Source of the DNA: Riptortus pedestris
Lineage: Eukaryota; Arthropoda; Insecta; Hemiptera; Alydidae
Assembly (NCBI GenBank): GCA_019009955.1
Contig: CM032231.1
Location: 114,168,001-114,232,000 of the forward strand
Length of the DNA stretch: 64,000 bases
Direction of reading: 5' to 3'
Under the pieces are notes generated by a model. It did no database searches, was not told where the DNA came from, and was given only the letters and a program-made list of their open reading frames with translations. Below, one piece after another: positions 38,834 through 51,235 of the stretch. The translations under genes were made by a program, and so were the position numbers. The number at the start of each line of letters is the position of its first letter. Position 1 is the stretch's first letter.

Positions 38834-38948
38834 AAAGCGACCTCATTTTCGTCATCTCCTAGATTGATGGCCATCTGAGGAAAGTTTTCGAAAATCGCGT
38901 CATGAGTACAACCTCAACAGCTGATTTCCTTGAAGGGAAATCTGCTAG
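38293..38948 (-). mobile_element. Helentron-like element
   Basis: The 3' end is partly decayed (the stem is lost: 'cgcaggggctacc'), the C-run block is near 38650, and the TA core is at 38779-38828. The 5' palindrome is present. This is the only copy whose 5' terminus reads CTAGCAG rather than TTAGCAG in element orientation. Confidence 0.7.
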
Positions 38949-39648
38949 TAAAATGGTATTCATAAAATAATTTATTATTCTATGCCCATAGAGGAATAAA
39001 ACATCATCATAGTAATTATTGCTCTTCCGATAAGTCCTTATATAAATGGATTTCAAATACCTGTGAAATGCCGGATTTTAGGGGAATGGTTAAATGAATG
39101 GCCGGTATATTAATTGTGGTTTTCTGAGATCAAGACCATAAAAACAGCAGAGAATTTAAATGTTTTTTTTTTCCAAAATGAATAAAACCTAATGATGCAT
39201 TCGAGGTAAACAATATTACGGTTGCTTAGAGGTTTCTTTGCCTTAAAAGGTTTACTTGACTAAATGGGAATCCAGAAAAAGAAAACTGTCTCTGAAGCCT
39301 CCTTTCCTATTATATCGTCAGTACTGTGGTGAGTGTAATGGTGCTAAATACAAATTTCGAAGGACATTGTCTACTGATTATCTCTTGTTTTGTCTACCTT
39401 AAGAAAAATCTATTAAAATACCCGTAGTTTATGTTCATCTGCAGTGGCGTTTTTTCAACATAAAATATTTATATTAAAACGAGTTACTTTATAAAGTAGA
39501 TATTTGTTTGTATTCGTTTTAAGATATTAGACTCAAATTATAGCTTTTTAAGGCAAAAAAAATAGTTGGGAAACAAAACTCCTAAAGTAAATGAGATCTT
39601 TAATAACATATTTATATCACTATGTATCATAAGTGTTATTTGTTTCAG
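38949..39648. other. Probable intron upstream of the signal-peptide exon
   Basis: The sequence immediately before 39649 ends TTATTTGTTTCAG, a good 3' splice site. I see no further exon within this stretch. Confidence 0.4.
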
Positions 39649-39779
39649 CAAACCCTCTAAAGATGCACCGTGGAATGTGGCTTACCCAGAGCTTCGCTGC
39701 TCTTCTTCTCGTCCTGCTCCTGGCTCGATCTCTTGCTGCTCAGCCAGCTGACAAGGAACGGCTTATGAACGAGCTTGAC
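39649..39779 (+). CDS. First coding exon of a secreted protein, possibly an allatostatin-C-type neuropeptide precursor
   Basis: The exon is bounded by acceptor TTTGTTTCAG (ending 39648) and donor GTAAGAT (from 39780). Fourteen untranslated bases precede ATG at 39663. The 39 codons read MHRGMWLTQSF, a hydrophobic core AALLLVLLLA, then RSLAAQPADKERLMNELD, ending in phase 0. Residues 1-26 look like a complete signal peptide, with cleavage likely after SLA or AAQ. The exon is much richer in G+C than the flanking 30% GC DNA, as expected for a real exon. From memory, the tail and splice position resemble arthropod allatostatin-C/CC precursors, in which a short acidic segment follows. That identity is tentative, because the diagnostic cysteine peptide is not found in this window. 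Alternatives are any other secreted peptide. The upstream acceptor implies a 5' untranslated exon further left. Confidence 0.7.
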
Positions 39780-39784
39780 GTAAG

Positions 39785-40450
39785 ATATACTCTGATATTT
39801 CATAACGATACATAGTTACCTTATATTCATAATTATCCCCTATGTTATTAAATTAAAGTTATATGCACTGATATTTCATAATGTTGCAAGGTTACCTTAT
39901 ATTTCCAATTAACGCATGTGTTAAGGATTAAAGTCATGTGTACTGATATTTCATAATGTTTAATAGTTACCTTACATTCGTAATTAACCCATGTGTTAAG
40001 GATTAAAGTCATATATACTGACATTTCAAAATGGAGGATAATAACATTAAATTCCTAAACTCATGTGTTAAGGATTAAAGCCATATACTGAAATCTGTTG
40101 TTGGATAATTACCTAATATTCCTAATTACCCAATTTTTTATTAAATTACAGTCATATACACAGATATTTTACAATGTTTCAAAGTTACCTTATATTTCTA
40201 ATTAACCCATTTTTTATTAAATTACAGTCATATACACAGATATTTTACAATGGAGGATAATAACATTAAATTCCTAAACTCATGTGTTAAGGATTAATGA
40301 CATATATACTGAAATCTGTTGTTGGATAATTGCCTTATATTCCTAATTAATTTATGTAATAAAGATTAAAGTCATATCCACTGTTATTTCATTATATTAC
40401 ACAATTGCCTTATACTCCTAATTACCTCATGTGTTAAAGATTAAAGTCTT
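39785..40450. repeat. Minisatellite of about 75 bases, 9 degenerate units
   Basis: The landmark 'ctgatatttcataatg' or a variant recurs at 39792, 39868, 39943, 40018, 40088, 40160, 40237, 40309 and 40381, at intervals of 70-77. Each unit also carries 'gttaccttat...cctaattaac' and 'tgtgttaaggattaaagtca'. The array starts only about five bases inside the intron, right after the splice donor. Units 5 and 8 share a variant ('ctgaaatctgttgttggata'), which implies a duplicated higher-order block. Confidence 0.85.
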
Positions 40451-41970
40451 CATCCGTTAGTTAACGTTATTTTTTCATGTCCTTCCTTAATCGAATATTC
40501 AGGAGCGGATTTTTTTCCGTTTACGTTGTTCATACAAATTTAGTACGCAATATGTGCGTATTATTTTGAGAATTAATAAAAATGAGGTAAACATATATAA
40601 AGAAATACACCGAAATTAAGAGGCCAAAAAAAAGAGCTAGATGATGTGACATAATACAATTAAAATGTTAAGAGCGGCATACTATTAGATTTTCCTATAA
40701 CATTGTTAATTTTTTCCCCATATTTTTGTAATATTGCATTACTTTTATAAAGCAATTTTCTCTTTTCTTTTAGAAAGGCCAATTTGCTGTTTAACTTGGT
40801 TCTTTAGATATTCAATGTTTTCCTTAGTTGTTGTGAGCAAGTTCATTCGCTTACTGCTCATTGTGTGTATAATGTGTACTTCGTTTTAAATTTTTATGAC
40901 ATTTTTGAATTTCAGATATATACATATATATACAAACATATTTACACATTCACATTTATAAACTTTTTTGTTAGGTGTTCAAATTCCTTACTGACAACAG
41001 CCCAAATATCTAAAAAAAAACCTTAAAAAAGAACCAGTACATTTAAGACTTTTAAATCATCATATTTGTAAACTCCATATATGCATGGATGTGTGTGTGT
41101 CTTTTTAGTACTTTTCATTTCATTATTTAACTATTCTTCATTTAAACATATTACCATGCAACTTCCGTTAAACTTATTTGTCCTTAATTTTATTTTATTA
41201 ATATACACCTTTTTTATGCTTTTCGTTATAATATGTTATTAAACCTTTGAATGTGGTTTTAAAATGTAGATTAAATAACCTATATAGATAACAACATGGT
41301 GATTAATGTTTTGTTCATTCACTTTATATTTTACAATATAGAACACAGTTTACTATAACACGTACATTAGAGATATATTCACAATATATATTATGCTCAT
41401 TGCGAGTAGCTACGGAGTATATTCCTGGAATAAACAATAAAAATAACTTTTTTGTAACTCATAAAGAGTGAAGTGGACTGTATGTATACTGAAACACGGA
41501 AGCATTTATATTTCAATACATTTTATTCATAATCAAACAAGTTTTATCTGTTGATCAAACAAGAATTTACTGACTAATTATTCCTTTTATTTATCCAAAT
41601 AATTTCATCGCTGAATGTCATGCAAATGTTAACATTTCTTGGAACCTATAAGACATATACATTATATTGACAATATCAATTATGTTAGGTACACATTCTG
41701 GGCGTCATTAAACCCGAGATAAATAATTCTTCAGTTGTTAACGGCCATTATCTACTTCGTGTGAAATAATATTTCACAAAATATCATATTTCACGGTAAC
41801 ATAACATAACATTTTGTGAGGGAAAGTATGAAATCAATATCTAATAACTTCTTTTTAATATGAAATGACTAACTATTTTTACAATGTTCACTTTCCTTTA
41901 AGGTACAAAGACTATGGTTGAAAGAAAGTGTAAAACCTGTTGTTAAAAATACCACTCATCCATGTGTTTT
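40451..41970. other. Probable intronic or intergenic DNA
   Basis: AT-rich with no exon, repeat family or RNA gene that I can identify. Confidence 0.4.
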
Positions 41971-42069
41971 TTAGCAGATTTCCCCTAAGGAAAATCAGCT
42001 ATGGAGGTCGTACTCATGACGGAATTTTCGAAATTTTTCTTCAAATGTCCATCGACGAGGTCCGTTCAA

Positions 42070-42121
<52 letters not shown>

Positions 42122-42124
<3 letters not shown>

Positions 42125-45100
42125 GAGTGACCAAAATATAGAAATTGATATAAATAAATTAGAAAATGTACTTTCGCAATTCCACAATGAATATATTTTA
42201 ATTGGACTTGACAGTAACAGTAGAAGCAGACTATGGCACGATAAATTATACAACCAACGAGGACGGAAATTTGAGAATTTTATTATCTTAAATAATTTAG
42301 CACTTAATAACAGAGACGTTGGACTTCCTACTTTTGACGGAACGAGAGGAACTAGCAACATAGACTTAACACTCACCAACACGAAGTTGAAAACACTTGT
42401 TACTGATTGGAAAATCCATAACCATGATAATTTTTCGGACCATTTAACTTTAATATATTACATTAAAATTATTGACTCACCAACTAAAAACGTCTCTAAA
42501 TATACCACTTACATTGCTAAACTCGCTGACTGAGAAAAATTTAAAAACGGTCTAATGGCTGAAATTCGTAAAAATTTTAAGTGTACCACTGACAACCTGG
42601 ACATATCTCTTACTGACTACATATATACCCATGACATTGATCACACTCTTAACAGATTTCAAAAAGTTTTGAAGAAAACCTGTAATAAAACATTAAAAAT
42701 CAAAAATAGATACCAGAGAAATAATACAGCAAGATCATTACCTTGGTGGGATAATGAGCTGACTCAACTATGAAAACAGACTAACAAAACTAGACGAATA
42801 TACCAAAGAACTGTTGACGATGAACTAAGGGCACAGCGAAGAGTGACTTATCTTGAAACAAGACACGTTTATCAACAAAAATTAAAACAAAAGAGAAAAC
42901 AATCATGGAACGAATTCTGCTCTAACATAGATCCTAAGAACCCCTGGACATGGCCGTACAAATTTGCTTTCGGGAAACTTAGGTCAACGCTATCGCTAAG
43001 TTCTTTAAGAAAAGATGATGGACTCTATACTACGTCGATAACAGAAACATACTCGTTTTTACTGAATAAACATATTGGAACTGACGATAAGACGACAGAT
43101 AACGACTATCACAAAACATTGAGAAATAACGTACTTAACGAACCTAACTCTAATAACGACTTACCACTTACAACTCAAGAACTAGACAAAATAATTAAGT
43201 CATTAAACAGTAAGAAAACTCCTGGAATAGATGGCATTTCTGCTGAAATTTTCAAAAACGTTTATTTTATTTTACCTAAATTCACTCAAAATATTTACAA
43301 AAGCTGTTTCGATTTAGGCTATTTCCCACAACAATGGAAAATATCAAAGTTAATATTTATTCCTAAACCAGGCAAAGAAAAAGACGACTTTTCTTCAGTA
43401 CGACCCATAAGTTTAATCACAACTGGAGGAAAAATCCTCGAAAGAATCATTAATCAACGTCTATCACACTACCTATACACAATCAACCTTTTGCACAGAA
43501 ATCAATTCGGCTTCACTCCTCAAAAATGTTCTTCAGATGCAATACATGAAACACTTAATTTTATTAAAACTGCACTTACTCAAAAACAACATGTTGTTCT
43601 CATTTCACTTGACATTAAGGGTGCATTTGATAATGCGTGGTGGCCTTCTATCCTCAACTCTCTCCTAATAAAGAAATGTCCTGACAATTTATATAAACTT
43701 ATCTTCTCATATTTTACTAATCGCCAAACCTCTTTCATGACACCCAATCTAATGATCACTAAAGCTCAAACAATAGGAACACCTCAAGGTTCAAGTTGTT
43801 CTCCACTTTTATGGAACCTAATTATTGATGAATTATTACATTTAATTAATATGAAACACGCAGCTATCTACGCATTCGCAGATGATATTATAATTTTGGT
43901 AAAATCAAAGATTCCTGGACAGACACAGACCATAATTAACACAATTCTAGACGTTACTGAACAATGGGCTCATAAAAACAAATTGAAATTCAATACAGAC
44001 AAATCATCCTACACAGTATTTAGCAGATCAAGGACTACTCTATCATTTGACATCAGGTTACAAGGACAAACACTTACTAAAGCAAACACAATTAAATACT
44101 TGGGAATAATTTTTGACAGTAAACTAACTTGGAACGCCCACATTCAACATCTTGAAACAAAACTATTGAAACATATAAACCTACTTTCAATAGCAACAAA
44201 ACTGACTTGGGGACTACAAACGGACATATTACGGACTATATACTCTGCAGCAATACAACCTGCAATGACTTACGTCATCACTGCTTGGCATGAAGGTTTA
44301 CAGCGGAAATACAATTTAAGGAAAATGGAGAGAGTTCAGAGACTGATGGCTTTGAAGATAATAAAGGGATTTAGAACAATTTCATATGAAGCTGCCTGTG
44401 TTCTGGCGAAAATTACACCCATCTCATTACTTGCAAATCAACAAAAAACACAATATTTATTACTACATGAAAACACACATATACAAAACATTAACTCATC
44501 CGACATTGAAAAACCCTTACACTACTCAAAATGGACACATCCTGCTATACACCCACACATAGAACTGACTCCAACTCACACAACAGAATTTCAAATCTAC
44601 ACAGACGGAAGCAAGGACAAAAAATATGTAGGATGCGCTTTTATTGTCTTTCATAAGAATATACTCACTGATGTACTTAAATACCGACTAGGACCTTTAT
44701 GTACAAACAACCAAGCTGAAGCGCTTGCATTAATGAACGCACTCAAATACGTAAAACTAAATAATAAACAAATTACAGAAGTAACTATAAACACAGACAG
44801 CAAGGTAACAATACAAAAACTAATGAATACAGACATACATGACCCATTGACAGAACACAGTAGGCAACTAATTATAGACATTCAAAACAACAATACAAAA
44901 ATATATTTGACTTGGGTCAAAGGACATGCCGGACTTTACGAAAACGAATTAGTTGACAAAATTGCAAAAAATGCATCCAAGGACCAAAACATTCCCATAA
45001 CATACTCCAACATAACAAAACAAAGTCTACAATACACGTTACGCACGGACACAATAAAACAGTGGCAGGAGCGATGGGACAAAACAGAGAAAGGAAAGCA

Positions 45101-45463
45101 TTTAAAACATTCATCCCAAATATTGAGGAATACCTCAACACCTGTACTGCTACTGACTTTTACTCCACACAAGTACTCACTGGACACGGAACTACTAAAT
45201 CTTACTTACACAGATTCAAAATACTAAATGACAAAAACTGCCCCTGTGACAGAACGAGTGAACAGACTATAGAACACCTCATCTATACTTGCACACTGAC
45301 TACACAGTTACGAAACACACTCCAACAAACACTTATCAAAAACAATGACCAGTGGCCAATAAATCCAAAGTATTTGTTTAAAAAATACCCATTAGTATTT
45401 AGGCATTTTTCTAAAGCATTAATAGAAACAACGGACATCTTAAACATCTTACTTAAAGAATAA
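42122..45463 (+). pseudogene. LINE ORF2 remnant: endonuclease tail, reverse transcriptase, RNase H, zinc knuckle
   Basis: The frame of the main ORF (42843-45227, 794 codons) is also open upstream. It gives the end of an APE-type endonuclease (LIGLDSNSRSRLWHD, and SDH near 42437). Two in-frame TGA codons, 42531-42533 and 42771-42773, interrupt it. RT motifs follow: RPISL, NQFGF, motif A with Asp at residues 257 and 263 (SLDIKGAFD), GTPQGS, FADD with Asp 347-348, and YLGIIFD. RNase H shows Asp588 (YTDGS), Glu626, Asp652 and GHAG. A frameshift near 45085-45105 moves the C-terminus into another frame (45062-45463). That frame carries CPCDRTSEQTIEHLIYTC, a knuckle of the CXC...HX4C type. RT and RNase H catalytic residues are all intact, so the damage is slight and the insertion probably recent. 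It is not autonomous, since ORF1 and most of the endonuclease are missing. Confidence 0.9.
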
Positions 45464-45874
45464 TAATTTAAGTCTTCCTTAATTTTTTTTTCTTTCTTTT
45501 AAACGCGTACATCAAGAATAATGCAATAGAATAAGTGGCATAACTTTCTTAATGAAGTGAAATTAACATGTTATTGGATTGTTTCAAATTTACGATTATG
45601 CGTACTAATTTTTATTACTTTGTTTGTTCTTTCATTATGTACGTTTTTTATTTTTTTTTTTTGTTTTTCATTTTTTTTTCTTTTTCGTTTATTTTTTTTT
45701 TATTTTTCTGTTTAATTTATTTCTTTTATTAACTTCAAGAACAAATTTATGAACATTTCTTGTATACAAAACACTATGTATTATGAACATACATGTTATA
45801 TACTGTAATAGTATGGTACATGTAGCAAATAAACGCCCTTTGTGCATGGGTAATGTGCAAAGGAAAATATAAAA

Positions 45875-45885
<11 letters not shown>
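42122..45885 (+). mobile_element. 5'-truncated non-LTR retrotransposon (LINE) nested in a (TA)n array
   Basis: The element starts abruptly at 'ccgagtgaccaaaat' within the endonuclease domain. It runs through RT, RNase H and a zinc knuckle to a stop at 45461-45463, then has a 3' region of about 420 bases. That region is very T-rich at 45600-45720, with 'aataaa' near 45828, and ends in a run of 13 A's at about 45871-45883. Both flanks are TA repeats, so target duplications cannot be read. The domain order places it in the broad I/R1/LOA-type group. I cannot fix the clade by eye. Confidence 0.85.
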
Positions 45886-45928
<43 letters not shown>

Positions 45929-46699
45929 GTTAGCACTCTTGTGGTCTCAATTTTTGTTTGATCGTTACTTGATATTTAGTCGTTTAGTGTAAAAAAAAAA
46001 GGATTAAGTTCGTTAACAGCTGAACTCGGACAAGAGGGAGGGGATTTAAAAGTGGAGAATTTTGAAAATTCGAAATATCTACGTTACTATAAGTCGGATT
46101 GAAAATGTGAATAGAATGAATCTTATTGAAAATTAGGTTTACTATAAATATTGTTATATAAATGTATTCTCTATCTTGAATATTAACCGAGATATTTTCA
46201 GTTTTCAGCCTTCCCTACTTCCCCATTTCTACTCAGTACTGTTACATAAATAATACTCAGTTATATAATGAACCACATTATTCGAAGCTTAAATACCAAA
46301 TATTGTTTTCCAGAAACCTTTATTATACGAGATAGATCTAAATATGTTCTTTTGACGTGCCCAATCTAAAATTTGTAGACTAATAAAATTTGATTGATTG
46401 AGATAAAAATTATTTTGATTCATTATAAAGTACAGTACTAGATGTAGTACATAGTTTTCTATAAAAATGGCATATTCTGATATATTTCAGTAATTGTTTT
46501 TCTTTCCGGTGAGCCGATGACAGACCTGTTTGTTTACATTTTAGACGCTTCTTTCTGGGAGGGGAAAGATTTCTTATTACCGTTTGTATATATTCACTTT
46601 ATATTCACGGTAGTGTTGCGTTAGCAGTATGTAGGTTTATCTAGTATTAAATTTCTCGTGGGCAATCTGCTTAGTTTACGCTGCCTCTGCGTGACGGAC

Positions 46700-47672
46700 T
46701 TTTTTTTTCAAACTGCAATATAACATGTTTCCGTAAATACGAAATCAATAAAGAGTTAGTAATAAAAACATCTGTTTAATTATAAGCAAGTTCATTATCT
46801 TAACAATTCCATTAAAACCCTTTCTAAGGGTCTTCTACCTCGCGGATTTTTTTGTTTAATTAAAGACCGAAGAAAATCCTCAAATAATGAGGAACATAGC
46901 TCCAATAAGTTCGATCCCAGCTGTCAAACGTCCAGCTGGCAAAAAATCTTCTCCTACCAAAAAAAAAAAAAAATCTTCCCAATGAATATGTCGGGCAGGT
47001 GATCTCATTATGAGTCAAATGGGCCTTGGATTATACTCGTTATTCTAGAATTAAGTGAATTTTTTTTGGCAAACCGGAGCAAAAAGTGATTAAGCCGGTT
47101 CTGAAGAAAGTGAGGGAGGGAGGCTTTTGGTAGAAGCATTGTGGTCGGATGAGCGACATTCTTTCCCATTTCAAATTCCTTTCCACGTGTCACTTAGCGT
47201 TTTTTTTTATTTTTTTACTTTAACTGTTTAGCCTGCGTGAATTTACTATGTTTATATAATTAAAAAACAAATACTGCTTCAATTATTATTATTATTATTA
47301 TTATTATATAACGAAAATCTTACATTCATCTTGTAATGAAAATCTTTCATATTTAAGAACTCGCAAAACAGCATTGAAGGCTAAATGGCTTGGTTTCAGT
47401 TTATTCGAAAAAGAATATAATGAAGAGTATATAATGCATTTTTAGCTTTAACTCACTCTTGGCTTATGTTTTAATTGGAAGTTTTCTCCCTGCAAATGAA
47501 GTTATTTTATTCATATTTATTTTTATCAAGTTACATGATAAAGTATATGGTGAAGTTATTTTACCAAGTTACATGATCCATCCTTGAAATATGGCACGCA
47601 GTTGTTCAAATTCTTACATTTAATATTAATAATTATGTAGCCTAGCATAACGAAATTGATTTAAAGCAAAAA
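46700..47672. other. Non-coding with an (ATT)n run
   Basis: A short ATT repeat lies at about 47284-47307. Nothing else recognised; the minus-strand frame at 47008-47193 lacks a domain. Confidence 0.4.
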
Positions 47673-47900
47673 CACCGTCACCCAGAGGCTGCTTAAACTA
47701 AGCAGATTTTCCACTAGCGTCACATATTTGCTTTTATCTATAAACGTAAAAGTTCAGTGAGGATCATATATTTAGGCTTCAAATAAAGTGCTTCATATTA
47801 TAACAGCTTATTGTTAATATGACGAGAGTAGGAGTGGGGGTTTAATGAAGGCTAAAAACTAAAAAATGCAAATATCTCAATTAATACAACCAGTATAATG
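47673..47900 (-). mobile_element. Helentron-like 3'-part fragment
   Basis: 'caccgtcacccagaggctgc' and 'actaagcagattttccac' mark the 3' end (reverse strand). The long-form block with 'gaccgagagtaggag'-like sequence and 'aatgcaaatatctcaattaa' follows. The 5' half is absent. Confidence 0.65.
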
Positions 47901-49663
47901 AAAAAGAAAACGTACAGTCATAGAACATTTAGTAGGAGTAGGGGTTACTGAGGGATTGCAAATTTTCAATAACTTGTCTGACATGTTATGTAATTAGAAG
48001 TTCTGGTTGGTCCTTCGCTAATGTTTTGCCCTAAAGTGTTAGTTATTTTATGAGTTTCGACCTTAAGTCGTTAAGTAATAAAGGAGGTGCTTATTTGTTT
48101 TATACTTATTTTCATGGTTTAAATAATTGTTTTATTTTACTATATTATTACTTATAATAAAGAATACTCATTTATATGCAATTTAAATATTCAGACGTTG
48201 TCGAAAGACTTAGAAATTCGCTTGTTTTGTTTAAAAATGAAAAAATGGTTTTAAAAAATAAGCTCTTGACTCGCCAATTAATTATATTACCAATATATTG
48301 CACTTTAATGTAATTTCTCAAACAATTTTTCTATTGAGATTGACAATTAGGTCTAGAATCTGATGTTATTGTTTTTTAAATTATTTAAATTGGGAAGTAC
48401 ATTTAATAGCATATTATCCCAAAAAGAATTTATGAAAATAGGGGTTTTATGGATTTTAATACTTCAACTAGGATTTTTACAAATTTTGTTATTATTGTTC
48501 TAGATGTTCTTCATATTTTTATAGCAGAAGGACTTTATCTAGCACTATTATCCTCTGCTGATATTTCCTCACACTCGCTTCGCCACTATCGGAAAAGTGG
48601 AACGTGCTGAGATTTGAAAGCTTCACTCTCCTATTGGTCCCTTGTTTTAGATTCTTTTAGGGTTTTTATTGCAGTAATAAAACGAAAAGCCATCGTTTCA
48701 AAGTGTTCCACCGTCGTCACCCACTCGTTATAAAGTTCTATTCCTACTTGAGCCAAATTGAAGTATTCTTATGGAAATTACTAAATGAGAAACAGGTGCA
48801 ATAAATTAAAAAATGAAATCGGGTTATCGGTTTGAAAAGGTAAAAAAATAAATGGACTAGCGTTGTGCGGAAATACAATATTGAGTTGTGGTTTCCATGG
48901 TTCCATGGTTCTCATTACTCTGTTTTCAATATATTTCCATTTTTAGCAAAACACTAAATACCAACAGCCCAATTTAAGATATATCCAACAGCTGCATGTC
49001 TAAATCATATTGTCGTTAAGTAATTCAATGTTATTCGACTTTAAGAATTGTTATTTTCTTTTATATCCATAGATTATGAAAAAAACAAACAATTATAATA
49101 AAGTTTCATCGTTAAACGAATATTATTTCAGCACATGTAAAAAAAAAAGTGCATTTGAATAAAAAAAATACACAAACTTGAGAATATTTGATATGTGTTT
49201 TTCAATGGTAAATTTCACAAAAAAACAACAACAATGAACCTTTAATAAAATGAATGAACCACATGAGCTTTACTCCGTATTTATGACAGTTCTCATTATT
49301 CTAAAACCAAGGAATATATAAAATGATAAAAGTCTGGCTCGTGTGCACATCAAATAAAAAAGGTATTAAGTGATGGATTAATCCAAAAACTGAAACGGCA
49401 TATTGCAACGTTTTACTAAGCCAATTAAAACATGTTATAAAAAGGAATAATAATTTAAAGGTTTGAGGTATAAAAAAGTAACCCATCCCCGAAACGGAAG
49501 GACATATGTCATCCGAGGGAAAGGAAGAGCAACTACACAACGAGCAGGGTTAAAATAAAACTCAGAAGAGTGGCTAGATTTGGCCACAACCTTTCCCTCT
49601 CAGACTTTTCCAACCACTGTTGCCAAAACAAATATACAATGGTAATTCAAAGAGGCTACATTA
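47901..49663. other. Non-coding, nothing recognised
   Basis: AT-rich. A GC-richer patch at 48550-48740 ('ctcgcttcgccactatcgg') has no exon structure that I can support. Confidence 0.4.
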
Positions 49664-49986
49664 AGTAGACGTCCATTGATTCTACCTAAGGAATGATGAA
49701 AATGAGGTCCATTCAAAATGTTATTTATCATACATATGTTAACACTCTAGAACTTGGTATTTAAACGTTTTATGCAAGAATAAAAAGTTTGTTAATGGCT
49801 GAAATCGGACGGGGTGAGAGGGGAGAATGTGGAATATTCTTAATATTTCTGTTATTATACTTGGAATCGAAAAATCGTATAGATCCATTCATATGGCAAA
49901 TGTAATGTTCTATAAATGTTGGTATGTACGTTTTTTTCAATATATTTAATATAAACCGAGATATTTGTATTTTTTTAATTTTCAGC
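49664..49986 (+). mobile_element. Diverged Helentron-like internal fragment
   Basis: 'gtccattgattctacctaag', 'aaatgaggtccattcaaaat', 'gttaatggctgaaatcgg' and 'accgagatatttgtattttt' occur in family order. The 5' palindrome and the 3' end are missing and the TA core is absent. Confidence 0.65.
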
Positions 49987-51187
49987 CTCTGGAAATAGCA
50001 ACTCATAAGAGCCTACTTTTTAATTTTGTCATCCACACGACTGCAAGAAGGCGAATCACGTTCAGTTACAAATCTATATTAGGGAAACCTTCCTCCATGA
50101 TGGAACGAAGTCTTTATTTAAAACAGTATTTCAGTTATTTTATGTTCACATGGCCTGGAAACAAGTACCCCAATTTAAATGTTATTCTTCTTCTTATTTT
50201 GCTTTTCAATGTTTGATTTAATAATTTATTTTACTACTTCCTCAATATGCAATTTATTTGCTCGGATTATACTCAGGTCAAAAATCAGTTCACATCGCAC
50301 TTTATTCATCTTGGAAGTCAATAAGCACATTTTAAAAATAAACTCTGTGTTATGCATTAATTATATTTCCAATATTTCAATGTAAATTCTCAGGATTTAC
50401 AGGTCAGGACTGGAGATGGCAAATTTCCTATTGAAAATAGCACTAATGAGACAAATATAAAGATTTACAAATACTGTCTTTAATATTAAAGAACAACCAT
50501 CAGATGATACTCGGAATAAAATCATTGACACTGCAGGAATGATAACTGGGAAACCTGATTAAAATATCCGTTTATTTATTCTTGATAATATAACAAATAT
50601 TGTATTGTAAACCCAGTCCATTACTAATTATGAAGTAGGCTCTCAATATTTTTAGGCTCTATTTATTCCAGTAATTGGCTCTAGCACTTCTGACGTTTCC
50701 TTGAACGTTTTATTATCATAACACACTTCACAACCTTATATAATGTTTAATTCAGATATTGAAGTCTATTTATTCGAATTGTAATACACTTAATGGCTCT
50801 TTAGGTTTGCATTTGACGGAAAAATGTTATCCGATTCACTGACCTAGCATAGAAAAACGTTTCATGAGGTCTCCCATCACTGATTCAGTGAACATAGATT
50901 CAGAGATTTGGAACTAATGGAATTATCTAGTTAGTCTATATTATTTATAGCTTTTGGAATCGATAATGCAAATTTCATTAGACTGAAAGTCATCTTGTAT
51001 AGAATTTCTGCTCAATTCACTTATGAAGATCTACAAAAGATCAAAGGTAATAACTGTGTTAGGTCATTATTCTTCCATTCATGTTCTTACTGTACTAAGG
51101 TAGGAGTAAACAATTTTAAAACTTTCAAAGGTGGACTTGGCTAACATTAATGTCGTCTAACGAGAGGAAAACAAAAAAAAATTCTAC
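49987..51187. other. Non-coding, nothing recognised
   Basis: The open frames at 49965-50385 show no domain and ordinary AT-rich composition. Confidence 0.4.
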
Positions 51188-51235
51188 TACCCAGTGACTG
51201 CTTAAAATAGGCAGATTTCCCACTCAAGAATGATA
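51188..51235 (-). mobile_element. Helentron-like 3'-end fragment
   Basis: 'ctacccagtgactgcttaaa' then 'ataggcagatttcccact' is the 3' terminus with a mutated stem-loop. Nothing internal follows. Confidence 0.55.

Larger units (their letters stand above)
41971..46699 (+). mobile_element. Helentron-like element interrupted by a LINE
   Basis: The 5' end TTAGCAGATTTCCC and its palindrome start at 41971, and the TA core begins at 42074. The family sequence resumes at 45928 ('ctgttagcactcttgtggtc') after the second TA array (45887-45927). It continues through the G-run block near 46031 and a long-form 3' part with 'tattcacggtagtgtt'. It ends with the sub-terminal repeat, stem-loop and TGACGGAC at 46699, followed by T's. 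Between the two TA arrays sits the LINE at 42122-45885. The host copy is long-form and otherwise complete. Confidence 0.75.

Noticed and set aside
39566..39751. Longer frame across 39566-39751 overlapping the signal-peptide exon
   Set aside because: It is a different reading frame, begins in probable intron, and has the splice acceptor in its middle. The 39663 start gives the coherent signal peptide.
44651..45187. Minus-strand frames within the LINE
   Set aside because: They are shadows of the LINE ORF, whose plus-strand frame has clear RT and RNase H motifs.
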